From positions 2,418,001-2,482,000 of the forward strand of contig NZ_JAKRKC020000002.1 in the NCBI RefSeq assembly GCF_022664455.2: 64,000 nucleotides of DNA, given 5' to 3'. How positions within the stretch are numbered: the first letter of the stretch is position 1; each line of letters opens with the position of its first letter. The notes under the pieces are model-generated. The model saw nothing but the letters and a program-made list of their open reading frames with translations, ran no database searches and was not told the DNA's origin. The DNA is from Actinomadura luzonensis. GTDB taxonomy: Bacteria > Actinomycetota > Actinomycetes > Streptosporangiales > Streptosporangiaceae. This document shows positions 8,715 through 17,027 of the stretch, in pieces. A program made the translations under genes and the position numbers.

Positions 8715-9637
8715 GCGGCCACCTGCCTCTTGCCGAGGTAATGGTTGAGCGGCACGGCGATGGCCGTGACGATGAGGAACAGCAGCACGTTGCCGGCGGT
8801 CGACAGGCCGAAGAAGCCGGCCTGGTACTGCTTGTAGATGATCGAGGCGATGGTGTCGCTGGTGAAGCCGGGGCCGCCCCGGGTCATCGTCCAGATCAGG
8901 TCGAACGAGCGCAGGCCGCCGATGAACGACAGGATGATCACCGAGTAGGTGGCCGGCCACGACAGCGGCAGCGTGATGTGCCGGAAGCGGTGCCAGGCGC
9001 CGCCGCCGTCCACGGCCACCGCCTGGTGGTACTCCTGCGGGATGGACATGATGCCGGCGATGTAGATGACGGTGGCCAGGCCGACGCCCTTCCACACGTC
9101 CACCAGCGCCACCGACAGCAGCGCGGTGGTGGCGTCGCCGAGCCAGTCGCGCCCGTCCACGCCGACCAGCGCGAGGGCCTGGTTGACCAGGCCGGTCTGC
9201 GGCTTGAGCAGCATGCTGAAGGTGATGCCGACCGCGACCGTGGACACCAGGGTCGGGAAGAACACCACCGAGCGCAGGAAGCCGCGCAGCCGCAGCCGCG
9301 AGGTGAGCAGCACGCCGAGCAGCAGCCCCAGCACGACCTTCAGGCCGCTCGTGACGACCGCGTAGACGATCGTGTTGGCGAAGCCGATGCGCAGGTTCTG
9401 CTCGGCCAGGAAGTCGCGGAAGTTGTCCAGGCCGACGAAGGTGCTGTCGAACAGCGTCCACCGGGTCAGCGCGAAGTAGAAGGCCATGGCCGTCGGCACC
9501 AGGAAGATCACCAGGAACACGACGGCCGCCGGCAGGTACAACGTGAAGGGGTAGGCCGACCGGTACCGCGCCCGGCGGGCGTGCCGCCGGGCGCCGGCCC
9601 GGCCGGGCTCCGTGCGGAGCCCGGCCTGCTCGGTCAC
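8711..9637 (-). CDS. ABC sugar transporter permease, MalF type
   Basis: 308 residues, about six membrane segments beginning with FTLYLPAAVVFLVIFLVPTA and an EAA-type loop (EYHQAVAVDGGGAWHRFRHI, then TLPL). First permease of the CUT1 importer. The second of two tandem GTG codons (9637) is taken as start because it forms a GTGA overlap with the stop of the solute-binding protein gene; the first (9640) is the alternative. Confidence 0.92.
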   Translation of the reverse strand: MTEQAGLRTEPGRAGARRHARRARYRSAYPFTLYLPAAVVFLVIFLVPTAMAFYFALTRWTLFDSTFVGLDNFRDFLAEQNLRIGFANTIVYAVVTSGLKVVLGLLLGVLLTSRLRLRGFLRSVVFFPTLVSTVAVGITFSMLLKPQTGLVNQALALVGVDGRDWLGDATTALLSVALVDVWKGVGLATVIYIAGIMSIPQEYHQAVAVDGGGAWHRFRHITLPLSWPATYSVIILSFIGGLRSFDLIWTMTRGGPGFTSDTIASIIYKQYQAGFFGLSTAGNVLLFLIVTAIAVPLNHYLGKRQVAA

Positions 9638-10947
9638 CACCCCGCGAGCCCCAACTGCTTGGCCTGCTTCTCCACGTCCGTGTCGTACTGGGCGGCGCCC
9701 TCGGCGGGCGGCGTCAGCCCGGAGCCGACCGCGACGGTGATCTGCTCCAGCGACGGGCCCTTGACCGGGGAGACGAACTCCAGCGCGGGCGCGGTGCGGC
9801 CCTCGTCCACGTAGACCTGGAGGTCCTTGGCCACCTGGATGGCGTCGTCGGGCAGCTTGGCGCCCTCGATCCGGTACGGCCCGGCCGGCTGCACGGCCTT
9901 GTTGGTCGCCTCGGCGCCGGCCGGGGAGGCCACGAAGGCGAGGAACTTCTTGGCCGCGTCCAGGTTCTTGGTGGTCTTCGGGATGTAGAGGCCGGCCGGC
10001 TCCCAGATCGTGGCGCCGTTCTTGGCGGCGTCGGTGCCGGGGATGCCGAAGAAGCCGATGTCGGTGGCGGCCTGCGGCATGGTGGCCACCAGCGGCGGGA
10101 GCTGGGCGCTCAGCATCGGGTAGTGCGCGCCCTTGCCCTCGACCAGCATCTTCATGCCCTGGTCGTTGGTCGCCGAGCCGAAGCCCTCCTGCAGGTAGCC
10201 CTTGGCGTGCACCTCGGCCAGGTGCTGGAAGCCCGCCGTCGCGGCCGGGGTGGTGGCGAACTTGGCCTTGTTGGCCGTGTAGTCCTGCGCGAACGTCGGG
10301 GCGGCGGCCTGCACGTTGTAGTAGTCGCCGAGCACGAAGAGCTGCGAGGTCCAGGTGTCCTTGAAGGTGCCGATCACGGGGGCGATCCCGGCCGCCTTGA
10401 TCTTGTCGTTGTTGGCCATGAACTCGGCCCACGTCTTCGGCACCTGGAGGCCGAGCTTGTCGTAGACCTTGCGGTTGTAGAGGATGCCGCCGCCCATGGC
10501 GGTGCCGCTCGGCACGCCGTACGCCTTGCCGTTCTGGCTGACCACGGGCAGGAAGTCCTTCTGGACGTGCTGCAGCACGGGGTCGCCGGTGAGGTCGACC
10601 AGGGTCTGCGCCGGGTTGAGCGCCTGGAGGAGCGAACCGGAGTTGTACCAGAACACATCCGACATGTCGCCTGTGGAGAGGCGGGTCTTGATGATGTTGT
10701 CGCCTTCGCTGCCTCCCGGCCGCGTCTCGGTCTCGATCTTGATGGTCGGGTTGGCCTGCATGAAGGCGTCCGCGAGCGCCTTGGAGGTGTCCACGGTGGC
10801 CTGGCTGTTGTCGATCAGGAACTTCAGGGTCACCGTGCCGCCGGCGGACGTGCCGGAGCCGGCGTCCGAGTCCGAGCCGCAGGAGGTGAGGGCCGCGATC
10901 GCGAGAACGGCCAGCGCCGCTCCCATCGTGCGGTGAGAGGTCTTCAC
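9634..10947 (-). CDS. ABC sugar solute-binding lipoprotein
   Basis: 437 residues; signal sequence with lipobox LTSC, then a family 1 extracellular binding fold (TVTLKFLIDNSQATVDTSK at the start of the mature part, and the internal GILYNRKVYDKLGLQVPKTW typical of sugar binders). It captures the substrate for the two permeases. First gene of the operon and directly downstream of a palindromic operator at 10966-10979. No ATP-binding subunit is encoded here; actinomycete CUT1 importers commonly share one MsiK-type ATPase encoded elsewhere, so that is the likely partner. Confidence 0.93.
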   Translation of the reverse strand: MKTSHRTMGAALAVLAIAALTSCGSDSDAGSGTSAGGTVTLKFLIDNSQATVDTSKALADAFMQANPTIKIETETRPGGSEGDNIIKTRLSTGDMSDVFWYNSGSLLQALNPAQTLVDLTGDPVLQHVQKDFLPVVSQNGKAYGVPSGTAMGGGILYNRKVYDKLGLQVPKTWAEFMANNDKIKAAGIAPVIGTFKDTWTSQLFVLGDYYNVQAAAPTFAQDYTANKAKFATTPAATAGFQHLAEVHAKGYLQEGFGSATNDQGMKMLVEGKGAHYPMLSAQLPPLVATMPQAATDIGFFGIPGTDAAKNGATIWEPAGLYIPKTTKNLDAAKKFLAFVASPAGAEATNKAVQPAGPYRIEGAKLPDDAIQVAKDLQVYVDEGRTAPALEFVSPVKGPSLEQITVAVGSGLTPPAEGAAQYDTDVEKQAKQLGLAGW

Positions 10948-10965
10948 AACGCCCCTCCGGGTCCG

Positions 10966-10979
10966 TTGAAACGTTTTAA
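10966..10979. promoter_or_regulatory. LacI-type operator upstream of the importer operon
   Basis: TTGAAACGTTTTAA is a near-perfect inverted repeat (arms TTGAAAC and GTTTTAA, one mismatch) with the central CG usual for LacI-family sites. It lies 19 bases upstream of the binding-protein start codon, where repressor binding would block transcription. Confidence 0.6.
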
Positions 10980-11101
10980 ACGCCCCCGATGCGAGTTAAC
11001 GTAGGCGTCACATACCGGGCCCGTCAAGGGTGAATTTGGGGAACGATCTCCAATCGTGATGCTGCCAATCGTCAACCCGCAGGAGACTGACGGGAAGAAA
11101 A

Positions 11102-11117
11102 TGGGTAACGTTACCCA
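11102..11117. promoter_or_regulatory. LacI-type operator in the lacI-family leader
   Basis: TGGGTAACGTTACCCA is a perfect 16-base palindrome with central CG, 25 bases upstream of the LacI-family start codon. It shares the AACGTT core with the site before the importer operon, suggesting one regulator controls both the operon and itself. Confidence 0.65.
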
Positions 11118-11142
11118 CAACAGCCGGCGAGGAGGCGAGCGC

Positions 11143-12177
11143 ATGGGCCGGATACGCCGCGTCACGATCGCCGACGTGGCCGACCGCGCCCGGGTCTCCA
11201 CCACCGCCGTGTCGAAGGTGCTGCGCAACGCCTACGGCGTCAGCCCCGCCATGCGCGAGCGCGTCAGGGCCGCCATCGACGAGCTCGGCTACCGGCCGCA
11301 CAACGCGGCGCGGGCCATGCGCGGGCGCACGTTCACCATCGGCGTGCTGCTGCCGCACATCAAGAACCCGTTCTTCGCCGAGATCCTGGACGGGCTCATG
11401 GAACAGCTCGGCGGCACCGACTACCAGGCCATCATCGTCCAGGGCGGCCGCGACGACGGCGCCGAGCGCCGCGCCATCGACGCCCTGGTCGACCGGCAGG
11501 TGGACGGCATCCTCATGGTCGTCCCGCTCAGCTCCAAGGCGCGGCTGGAGGAGGTCGCCGCCGGCACGCCCACCGTCGTGCTCGGCCCGCACGAGCGCTC
11601 GGCCGCCTACGACTCCGTCCACGACGACGACGAGACCGGCGCCGAGCTGGTCGTCAGGCACCTGATCGGGCTCGGCCACCGCCGCATCGCGCACATCGCC
11701 CAGCAGGACGCCGGGCGCGGCCGTCCCGCCGCCATGCTGCACACCATCAGGGAGCGCGCCTACCGCCGGGTCATGACCGAGCACGGCCTGGCCGCCGAGA
11801 TCGCCGTCGCCGCCACCGCCTACACCGAGGACGGCGGCTACCGCGGCGCGCGCGAGCTGCTGGCCCGCGACCCGCGCCCCACCGCCGTCTTCGCCGGCGC
11901 CGACCTGGCCGCCTTCGGCGCGCTCGCCGCCCTGCACGAGGCGGGCCTCGCCGTCCCCGGCGACGTCTCCCTCGCCGGCTACGACAACACCCGCGCCGCC
12001 GGGCTCGCGCACATCGCGCTGACCACCGTCGACCAGGACGGCGCCATCATGGGCAGGACCGCCGCCCGGCTGCTGCTCGAACGCGTCGAGGGGCGCACCG
12101 CGTCGGTGCGCTTCTCGGTCACCCCGAGCCTGGTCGTCCGCCGCTCCACCGGCCCGTGCCGGAGCGTCCCCGCCTGA
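11143..12177 (+). CDS. LacI-family transcriptional regulator
   Basis: 344 residues. The N-terminal helix-turn-helix reads VTIADVADRARVSTTAVSKVL, followed by the hinge region (YRPHNAARAMRGRTFTIGVL) and a periplasmic-binding-protein-like effector domain ending in the family's VTPSLVVRRST. The start at 11143 follows GAGGAGG. Divergent from the rhamnoside importer operon, it is the obvious local repressor, with a sugar or rhamnoside as likely inducer (inference from context). Confidence 0.92.
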   Translation: MGRIRRVTIADVADRARVSTTAVSKVLRNAYGVSPAMRERVRAAIDELGYRPHNAARAMRGRTFTIGVLLPHIKNPFFAEILDGLMEQLGGTDYQAIIVQGGRDDGAERRAIDALVDRQVDGILMVVPLSSKARLEEVAAGTPTVVLGPHERSAAYDSVHDDDETGAELVVRHLIGLGHRRIAHIAQQDAGRGRPAAMLHTIRERAYRRVMTEHGLAAEIAVAATAYTEDGGYRGARELLARDPRPTAVFAGADLAAFGALAALHEAGLAVPGDVSLAGYDNTRAAGLAHIALTTVDQDGAIMGRTAARLLLERVEGRTASVRFSVTPSLVVRRSTGPCRSVPA

Positions 12178-12189
12178 CGGCCGGACCGG

Positions 12190-13635
12190 TCAGCGGCGGT
12201 GGGTGGCGTCGCTGCGGTAGTCGGTGTACGTGTACGGGTTGTCAAGGATCTTGGTCTCGGGGACGTCCGGGTTCATGCCCCGCTGCCACGCCTCCTCGCC
12301 CAGCTCGGCCCGCAGGTACTCCACCGTCTCCCCGACCTGGCGGCGGGCCGCGGCGAGGTCCACGCCGACCAGCTCGTGCTCGTGCTTGACCACCCGCCCG
12401 TTCACCAGGACCGTGTGCACGTCGCCGCGCTGCGCCTGGAACGCCACGTGGCCGAACGGGTTGAGCAGCGGGAACGACACCGGCGAGCGGTCGTTCTTGA
12501 GCAGCACCAGGTCGGCCTTGCGGCCCGCCGCGACCACCCCGAGGTCGTCGCGGCCGAGCGCGTGGGCGCCGCCCCGCGTGGCCCACTCCACGACCTGCTG
12601 GGCGCGGAGCCCGCAGTGCGTCACGGTCTCGCCCTTGGCGTGCGCCTCCAGGTGCTCGCGCGAGCGGTCCGCGCCCAGCGTGGCGCGCATGGCGGAGAAC
12701 AGGTCGCCGCTCCACCACACGCTCGTGTCCATCGACAGCGAGACCGGGATGCCGTGCGCGCGCAGCGCCCACGTGGGCGGGTAGCCCTGGCCGGCGCTCT
12801 CCTCGCTCTCGGTCGAGACCGACACCGAGCCGCCGGTGGCCGCGATGCGGTGGTAGGAGTCGGCCGACAGCGAGGCGGCGTGCACGTAGATCGTCTCAGG
12901 GGTCATGAAGCCGTGCTCGTGCATGAGCCTGATGCCCTCGTCGCTGGTCGCGCCCCACACGCCGGCGTGCGTGGTGACCGCGACGCCGAGCTCGCGCGCC
13001 ACCTCGAAGGCGGGCCGCTCCGGGAAGGACGGGTCGCCCAGCACGTCGAAGGCGAGCTGGAAGCCCAGCAGGTCGTCGCCGGTGACACGGCGGCGGACGA
13101 AGTCGCGGAACTCGGGGGCGGTGCTCCACTCGGCGGGCGGCTGCTGGATGTTGCCGTAGGCGAGCACGTACCGGCCGGGCACCGACCGCAGCGCGTCCAC
13201 GGCGGCGTCGGCGTGCTCCACGGTGCGCAGCCCGTGCGACCAGTCCACGACGGTGGTGACCCCGGCGTCGAGGGCCTCGATCGCGGCCAGGGTGTTGCCG
13301 GCGTGCACGTCCTGCGGCCGGAACAGCTTGCCGTGCTCCAGGTAGAACCAGACGAAGTACTGCGTGAGCGTCCAGTCGGCGCCGTAGCCGCGCAGCGCGG
13401 TCTGCCACATGTGCCGGTGCGTGTCGATCAGGCCGGGCAGGACGAGGCCGCCGGTCGCGTCGATCACCAGGGCGTCCTCCGGGGCCCGCAGGCCGGGGCC
13501 GACCTCGGCGACGCGGTCGCCGGTCACCAGGACGTCGGTGTCCTCCAGCACCGGGCGCGCGCCTTCCATGGGCAGCACGGTGCCGCCGCGCAGCAGTACG
13601 GGCCGCCCGGCCCCGGCCTCGGTCTGTCCGCCCAT
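12190..13635 (-). CDS. Amidohydrolase, TrzN/AtzA and SAH/MTA deaminase type
   Basis: 481 residues of the metal-dependent amidohydrolase superfamily: LIDTHRHMW gives the HxH pair (about residues 73 and 75), TTHAGVWG and YVHAAS give further ligands and SLSMDTSVW the metal-binding Asp. Members deaminate or dechlorinate heterocycles; the Trp/Tyr-rich pocket gives no clear substrate. RBS GGAGGG sits before the ATG. It is divergent from the ring-cleavage operon and shares its 151-base promoter region, so it may supply an aromatic or heteroaromatic substrate to that pathway; this link is inference. Confidence 0.85.
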   Translation of the reverse strand: MGGQTEAGAGRPVLLRGGTVLPMEGARPVLEDTDVLVTGDRVAEVGPGLRAPEDALVIDATGGLVLPGLIDTHRHMWQTALRGYGADWTLTQYFVWFYLEHGKLFRPQDVHAGNTLAAIEALDAGVTTVVDWSHGLRTVEHADAAVDALRSVPGRYVLAYGNIQQPPAEWSTAPEFRDFVRRRVTGDDLLGFQLAFDVLGDPSFPERPAFEVARELGVAVTTHAGVWGATSDEGIRLMHEHGFMTPETIYVHAASLSADSYHRIAATGGSVSVSTESEESAGQGYPPTWALRAHGIPVSLSMDTSVWWSGDLFSAMRATLGADRSREHLEAHAKGETVTHCGLRAQQVVEWATRGGAHALGRDDLGVVAAGRKADLVLLKNDRSPVSFPLLNPFGHVAFQAQRGDVHTVLVNGRVVKHEHELVGVDLAAARRQVGETVEYLRAELGEEAWQRGMNPDVPETKILDNPYTYTDYRSDATHRR

Positions 13636-13751
13636 CGGGCCCTCCGAACGGTTGTCCGCTCCACGGTCACGCTGTTCGCCGTAACTCTACGGTGGGCCGG
13701 TCGCCTGTCAAGGGCCTAGGCCGCGCGGGCGGGCTGTGCCAGAATCACGGT

Positions 13752-13769
13752 TACGGACAGATGTCCGTA
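13752..13769. promoter_or_regulatory. 18-base inverted repeat between divergent catabolic genes
   Basis: TACGGACAGATGTCCGTA has perfect 8-base arms around GA and ends 17 bases before the CoA-transferase start codon. It lies in the shared promoter region of the amidohydrolase and the ring-cleavage operon. The IclR-family gene at 18779-19582 is the nearest candidate regulator; no second copy was seen in front of that gene. Confidence 0.6.
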
Positions 13770-13786
13770 CGACGGAGGGAGACCGG

Positions 13787-14965
13787 ATGGTGGACGACGG
13801 GGGCGGGCCGCTGAAGGGCGTGCTGGTGGCCGACTTCTCCCGCATCCTGGCCGGGCCCTACGCCACGATGCTGCTCGCCGACCTGGGCGCCGACGTGGTG
13901 AAGGTCGAGGGGCCCGGCGGCGACGACACCCGCGGCTGGACGCCGCCGACCCGCGGCGAGGTCTCGACGTACTACCTGGGCGTCAACCGCGGCAAACGCT
14001 CGATCGCGCTCGACCTGCGCGACCCCGGCGACGCGGCGGCGGCCAGGGAGCTGGCCCGGCGCGCCGACGTCCTGATCGAGAACTTCCGGCCCGGCGGCCT
14101 GGCCAGGTACGGCCTCGACCACGCCGCCGTCAGCGCCGCCAACCCCGGCGTCGTCTACGCCTCCATCAGCGGCTTCGGCACGGGGCCCGGCGCCCGGGTG
14201 CCCGGCTACGACCTCATGGTGCAGGCCATGTCCGGCCTGATGAGCCTCACGGGCGACCCGGACGGGCCGCCGTACCGGGCCGGCATCTCGGTCTTCGACG
14301 TCATGGCCGGCAACCACGCCGTCATCGGCATCCTGGCCGCGCTCCGCCACCGCGAGGCGACAGGACGAGGGCAGCACGTCGAGGTCAACCTGCTGTCCTC
14401 GGCGCTCACCGGGCTGGTCAACCACAGCTCCGCGTACGTGGCGGGCGGGGTCGTGCCCTACCGGATGGGCAACGCGCACCCGAGCGTGTTCCCGTACGAG
14501 CCGCTGCCCACCGCCGACGACGACCTCATCGTCGCCGCCGCCAACGACGGCCAGTTCCGCAAGCTGTGCGAGGTGCTCGGCATCCCCGAGGTCGCCGACG
14601 ACCCGCGCTTCGCCCGCAACGCCGACCGCACCGCCCGCCGCGACGAGCTGCGTCCCCTCCTGGTCGGGCGGCTGGCCGCGCGGGGCGCGGTCGAGTGGTT
14701 CGAGCTGCTGGTCGAAGCCGGGGTGCCGAGCGGGCCCATCCAGACGATCGACGGCGGGTTCGCCATGGCCGAGCGGTTCGGGCTCGATCCCGTGGTCGAG
14801 GTGGGCGAGGGCGAGCGGGCCACGCCGACCACCCGCCACCCCATCCGCTTCTCCGAGACCCCGGCCCGCTACCTGCTGCCGCCGCCCGAGCTGGACGAGC
14901 ACGGCGCGGAGCTGCGCAAGTGGCTCGCCGGGCCGGACCGGCCGCTGGGCGGGGAGGCGACGTGA
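13787..14965 (+). CDS. Family III CoA-transferase (CaiB/BaiF)
   Basis: 392 residues. The N-terminal VLVADFSRILAGPYATMLLA and LGADVVKVEGP are the hallmark of the family, and GISVFDVMAGNHAVIG carries the Asp that forms the acyl-anhydride intermediate. It moves CoA from a donor thioester to a carboxylic acid. RBS GGAGGGA precedes the ATG at 13787. The stop overlaps the next start as GTGA, tying it to the citryl-CoA-lyase-like gene; together they could activate and split a tertiary hydroxy acid. The acid is unknown. Confidence 0.9.
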   Translation: MVDDGGGPLKGVLVADFSRILAGPYATMLLADLGADVVKVEGPGGDDTRGWTPPTRGEVSTYYLGVNRGKRSIALDLRDPGDAAAARELARRADVLIENFRPGGLARYGLDHAAVSAANPGVVYASISGFGTGPGARVPGYDLMVQAMSGLMSLTGDPDGPPYRAGISVFDVMAGNHAVIGILAALRHREATGRGQHVEVNLLSSALTGLVNHSSAYVAGGVVPYRMGNAHPSVFPYEPLPTADDDLIVAAANDGQFRKLCEVLGIPEVADDPRFARNADRTARRDELRPLLVGRLAARGAVEWFELLVEAGVPSGPIQTIDGGFAMAERFGLDPVVEVGEGERATPTTRHPIRFSETPARYLLPPPELDEHGAELRKWLAGPDRPLGGEAT

Positions 14966-15783
14966 GCGAGCGCTCGTACCCGACCGCGCTCGGCGCCTCG
15001 ACCCGCGACAGCATCACGCTGCTCGGCCAGGACCTGGCCGGGGACATCATGGGCTCGGTCGGCTTCGGCGAGCTGGCCTTCTGGCTGGCCGCGCAGCGCC
15101 GGCCCACGCCCGGCGAGACCCGCGTCTTCGAGGCGGTGCTGGCCGCGCTGGCCGACCACGGCTTCACGCCGACCGCGATCGTGACGCGGCTGACGTACCT
15201 GTCGGCGCCGGACAGCGTGCAGGGGGCGCTCGCGGCGGGGCTGCTCGGCGGCGGCTCACGCTTCCTCGGCGTCACCGAGGACTGCGGCCGCTTCCTGCAC
15301 GACGTGCTGCGCTCCCATGAGGGGTCCCTGCCGGAGCCGGACGACGACGCCGGCTGGGACGCGCTCGCCCTGGAGAGCGTCCGGGCCCGCCGCGAGCGCC
15401 GCGAGCTGATCCCCGGCCTCGGCCACCACGTGCACAAGGACGGCGACCCGCGCACGCCCCGGCTGTTCGCGATCGCCGCCGAGGAGGGGCTGCTCGGCCC
15501 GCACCTGGCGCTGTTCGCCGCCGTCGGCCGCGTCCACCCCCGGGTGCTCGGCCGCACGCTGCCGCTCAACGGCGCCGGCGTCTGCGGGGCCGCGCTCGCC
15601 GACCTCGGCCTGCCGCTGGAGCTGCTGCGCGCCTTCGCGCTGCTGGCCAGGACCGCCGGGCTGATCGGGCAGCTCGCCGAGGAGCTGCGCCACCCGGTCG
15701 CCAACGACATCTTCCTGTCCGTGGACCTCAGCAACCGGTCCATCCCCCCAGAGCCGTTCGCCGACGGAGGTCTGCATGGCTGA
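14962..15783 (+). CDS. Citryl-CoA-lyase / citrate-synthase-like protein
   Basis: 273 residues, a short form of the citrate synthase fold. PGLGHHVHKDGDPRTPRLFA matches the GxGHxVxKxxDPR motif that holds CoA and substrate in this superfamily. The usual upstream GPLHGG motif with the first catalytic His reads GLLGGGSRF here, so that His is absent. Such proteins are annotated as citryl-CoA lyases, which cleave citryl-CoA-like thioesters to acetyl-CoA (or an analogue) and an oxo acid. Translation is coupled both ways: GTGA overlap with the CoA-transferase and an 8-base overlap with the dioxygenase gene. Confidence 0.75.
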   Translation: MSERSYPTALGASTRDSITLLGQDLAGDIMGSVGFGELAFWLAAQRRPTPGETRVFEAVLAALADHGFTPTAIVTRLTYLSAPDSVQGALAAGLLGGGSRFLGVTEDCGRFLHDVLRSHEGSLPEPDDDAGWDALALESVRARRERRELIPGLGHHVHKDGDPRTPRLFAIAAEEGLLGPHLALFAAVGRVHPRVLGRTLPLNGAGVCGAALADLGLPLELLRAFALLARTAGLIGQLAEELRHPVANDIFLSVDLSNRSIPPEPFADGGLHG

Positions 15784-16642
15784 GCTCGTCGCGGTCATCG
15801 CGTCCACCCACCATCCCTTCTACCACCGGGCCTCCACCGCGACGGGGCCGGACCGGCCGCCGTTCGCCGACGAGTGGGTCCGCAAGGTCGAGGCCTTCCG
15901 CGAGACCCTGACCAGGGCGGAGCCCGACGTCCTCGTCATGGTCGGCTCCGACCACTTCCACCAGCTCTGGCTGGACAACATGCCGCAGTTCCTGGTCGGC
16001 AAGGCGCCCCACTACGACGCCAACTGGTACAACGAGGAACGCGAGTTCGGCCTGCCCCGGATGCTTTTCACCGGCGAGGAGGACCTGTCCGCCCACCTCC
16101 TGCGCGGCGGCCTCGACCTGGGCTTCGACCTGGCCTTCTCCAACGAGCTGCGGATCGACCACTCGATCACCTGCCCGATCATCACCCTGCGCCCGCAGAA
16201 CGACCTGCCGATCGTGCCCGTCTACACCAACATCTTCGCCCCGCCGCTGCCCAGGCCGAAGCGGTTCGTGCAGCTCGGGCAGGCCATCCGCGAGCTGGTC
16301 GAGTCGTGGCCGGACGAGCGGCGGGTGGCCGTCATCGGCACCGGGCACCTGTCGCTGGAGCTCGGCGGGCCCCGCCAGTTCGGGCCGCACGGCCCCGACC
16401 CCGCCTTCGACCGCAAGGCCGTCGAGTGGATCGCCGCCGGCGACCTGGAGGGCTGCCTGTCGGAGGTCACCCTGGACAGCCTGTGGAACCCCGGCAACGC
16501 CACCCACGGCTTCATGGACTTCATGCTGATGATGGGGGTCGCCGGCGAGGGCCGCAAGGCCGACTACACCGACACCTACGACCTGTTCCACACCATGGAG
16601 GCGTACTTCACCTGGTACCCGGACGGAGGCGGAGCCGCATGA
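15776..16642 (+). CDS. Class III extradiol ring-cleavage dioxygenase, catalytic (LigB-type) subunit
   Basis: 288 residues. The N-terminal VIASTHHPFYH and MVGSDHFHQLW provide the two His ligands of the non-haem Fe(II) seen in LigB-type enzymes, and VIGTGHLSLELGG corresponds to the conserved catalytic His loop. These enzymes open catecholic rings next to the hydroxyls with O2; protocatechuate and gallate are the classic substrates. The alpha subunit follows in an ATGA overlap, supporting a heteromeric enzyme. The ring substrate here cannot be read from sequence. Confidence 0.88.
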   Translation: MAELVAVIASTHHPFYHRASTATGPDRPPFADEWVRKVEAFRETLTRAEPDVLVMVGSDHFHQLWLDNMPQFLVGKAPHYDANWYNEEREFGLPRMLFTGEEDLSAHLLRGGLDLGFDLAFSNELRIDHSITCPIITLRPQNDLPIVPVYTNIFAPPLPRPKRFVQLGQAIRELVESWPDERRVAVIGTGHLSLELGGPRQFGPHGPDPAFDRKAVEWIAAGDLEGCLSEVTLDSLWNPGNATHGFMDFMLMMGVAGEGRKADYTDTYDLFHTMEAYFTWYPDGGGAA

Positions 16643-17001
16643 GCAAGTACCTGCTCGACAAGTTCCTGTTCACCGTGGACCGCGATCCCGAGCTGGTCGA
16701 ACGCTACCGGGAGCAGCCGCGGGCCACCGTCGAGTGGTGGGAGGCCGAGTACGCGGGCCGCCTCCTCGGCTGCCACGGCGGCGAGCGCTCCACCTGGCCG
16801 CGCTTCGACGTGGTCGAGCGGGAGGCCCTCGCCACCCACGACTACCCGAGGCTGTTCGAGCTGGGGGCGCACCCCTTCCTGACGCTGACGCTGTTCATCG
16901 CCATGTTCGAGCGGGACTACGACGAGCCGCTGGGGTTCCAGCACGAGTACGCCCGGCGCCTGGCCCACCACAGCCTGCCCTATCCGGACATCTCCACCTG
17001 A
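16639..17001 (+). CDS. Extradiol dioxygenase small (LigA-type) subunit
   Basis: 120 residues, all-helical in appearance, with the LigA-like stretch LFELGAHPFLTLTLFIAMF. In protocatechuate 4,5-dioxygenase the small subunit caps the active site of the LigB subunit. It follows the catalytic subunit gene with an ATGA overlap. Order B then A is reversed relative to the sphingomonad lig operon. Confidence 0.82.
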   Translation: MSKYLLDKFLFTVDRDPELVERYREQPRATVEWWEAEYAGRLLGCHGGERSTWPRFDVVEREALATHDYPRLFELGAHPFLTLTLFIAMFERDYDEPLGFQHEYARRLAHHSLPYPDIST

Positions 17002-17027
17002 CCGATCACCCTTGGGGAGCCGCCCGC

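Noticed and set aside
14962..15783. Full citrate synthase or ATP-citrate lyase
   Set aside because: Too short, missing the first catalytic His and any ATP-grasp domain.
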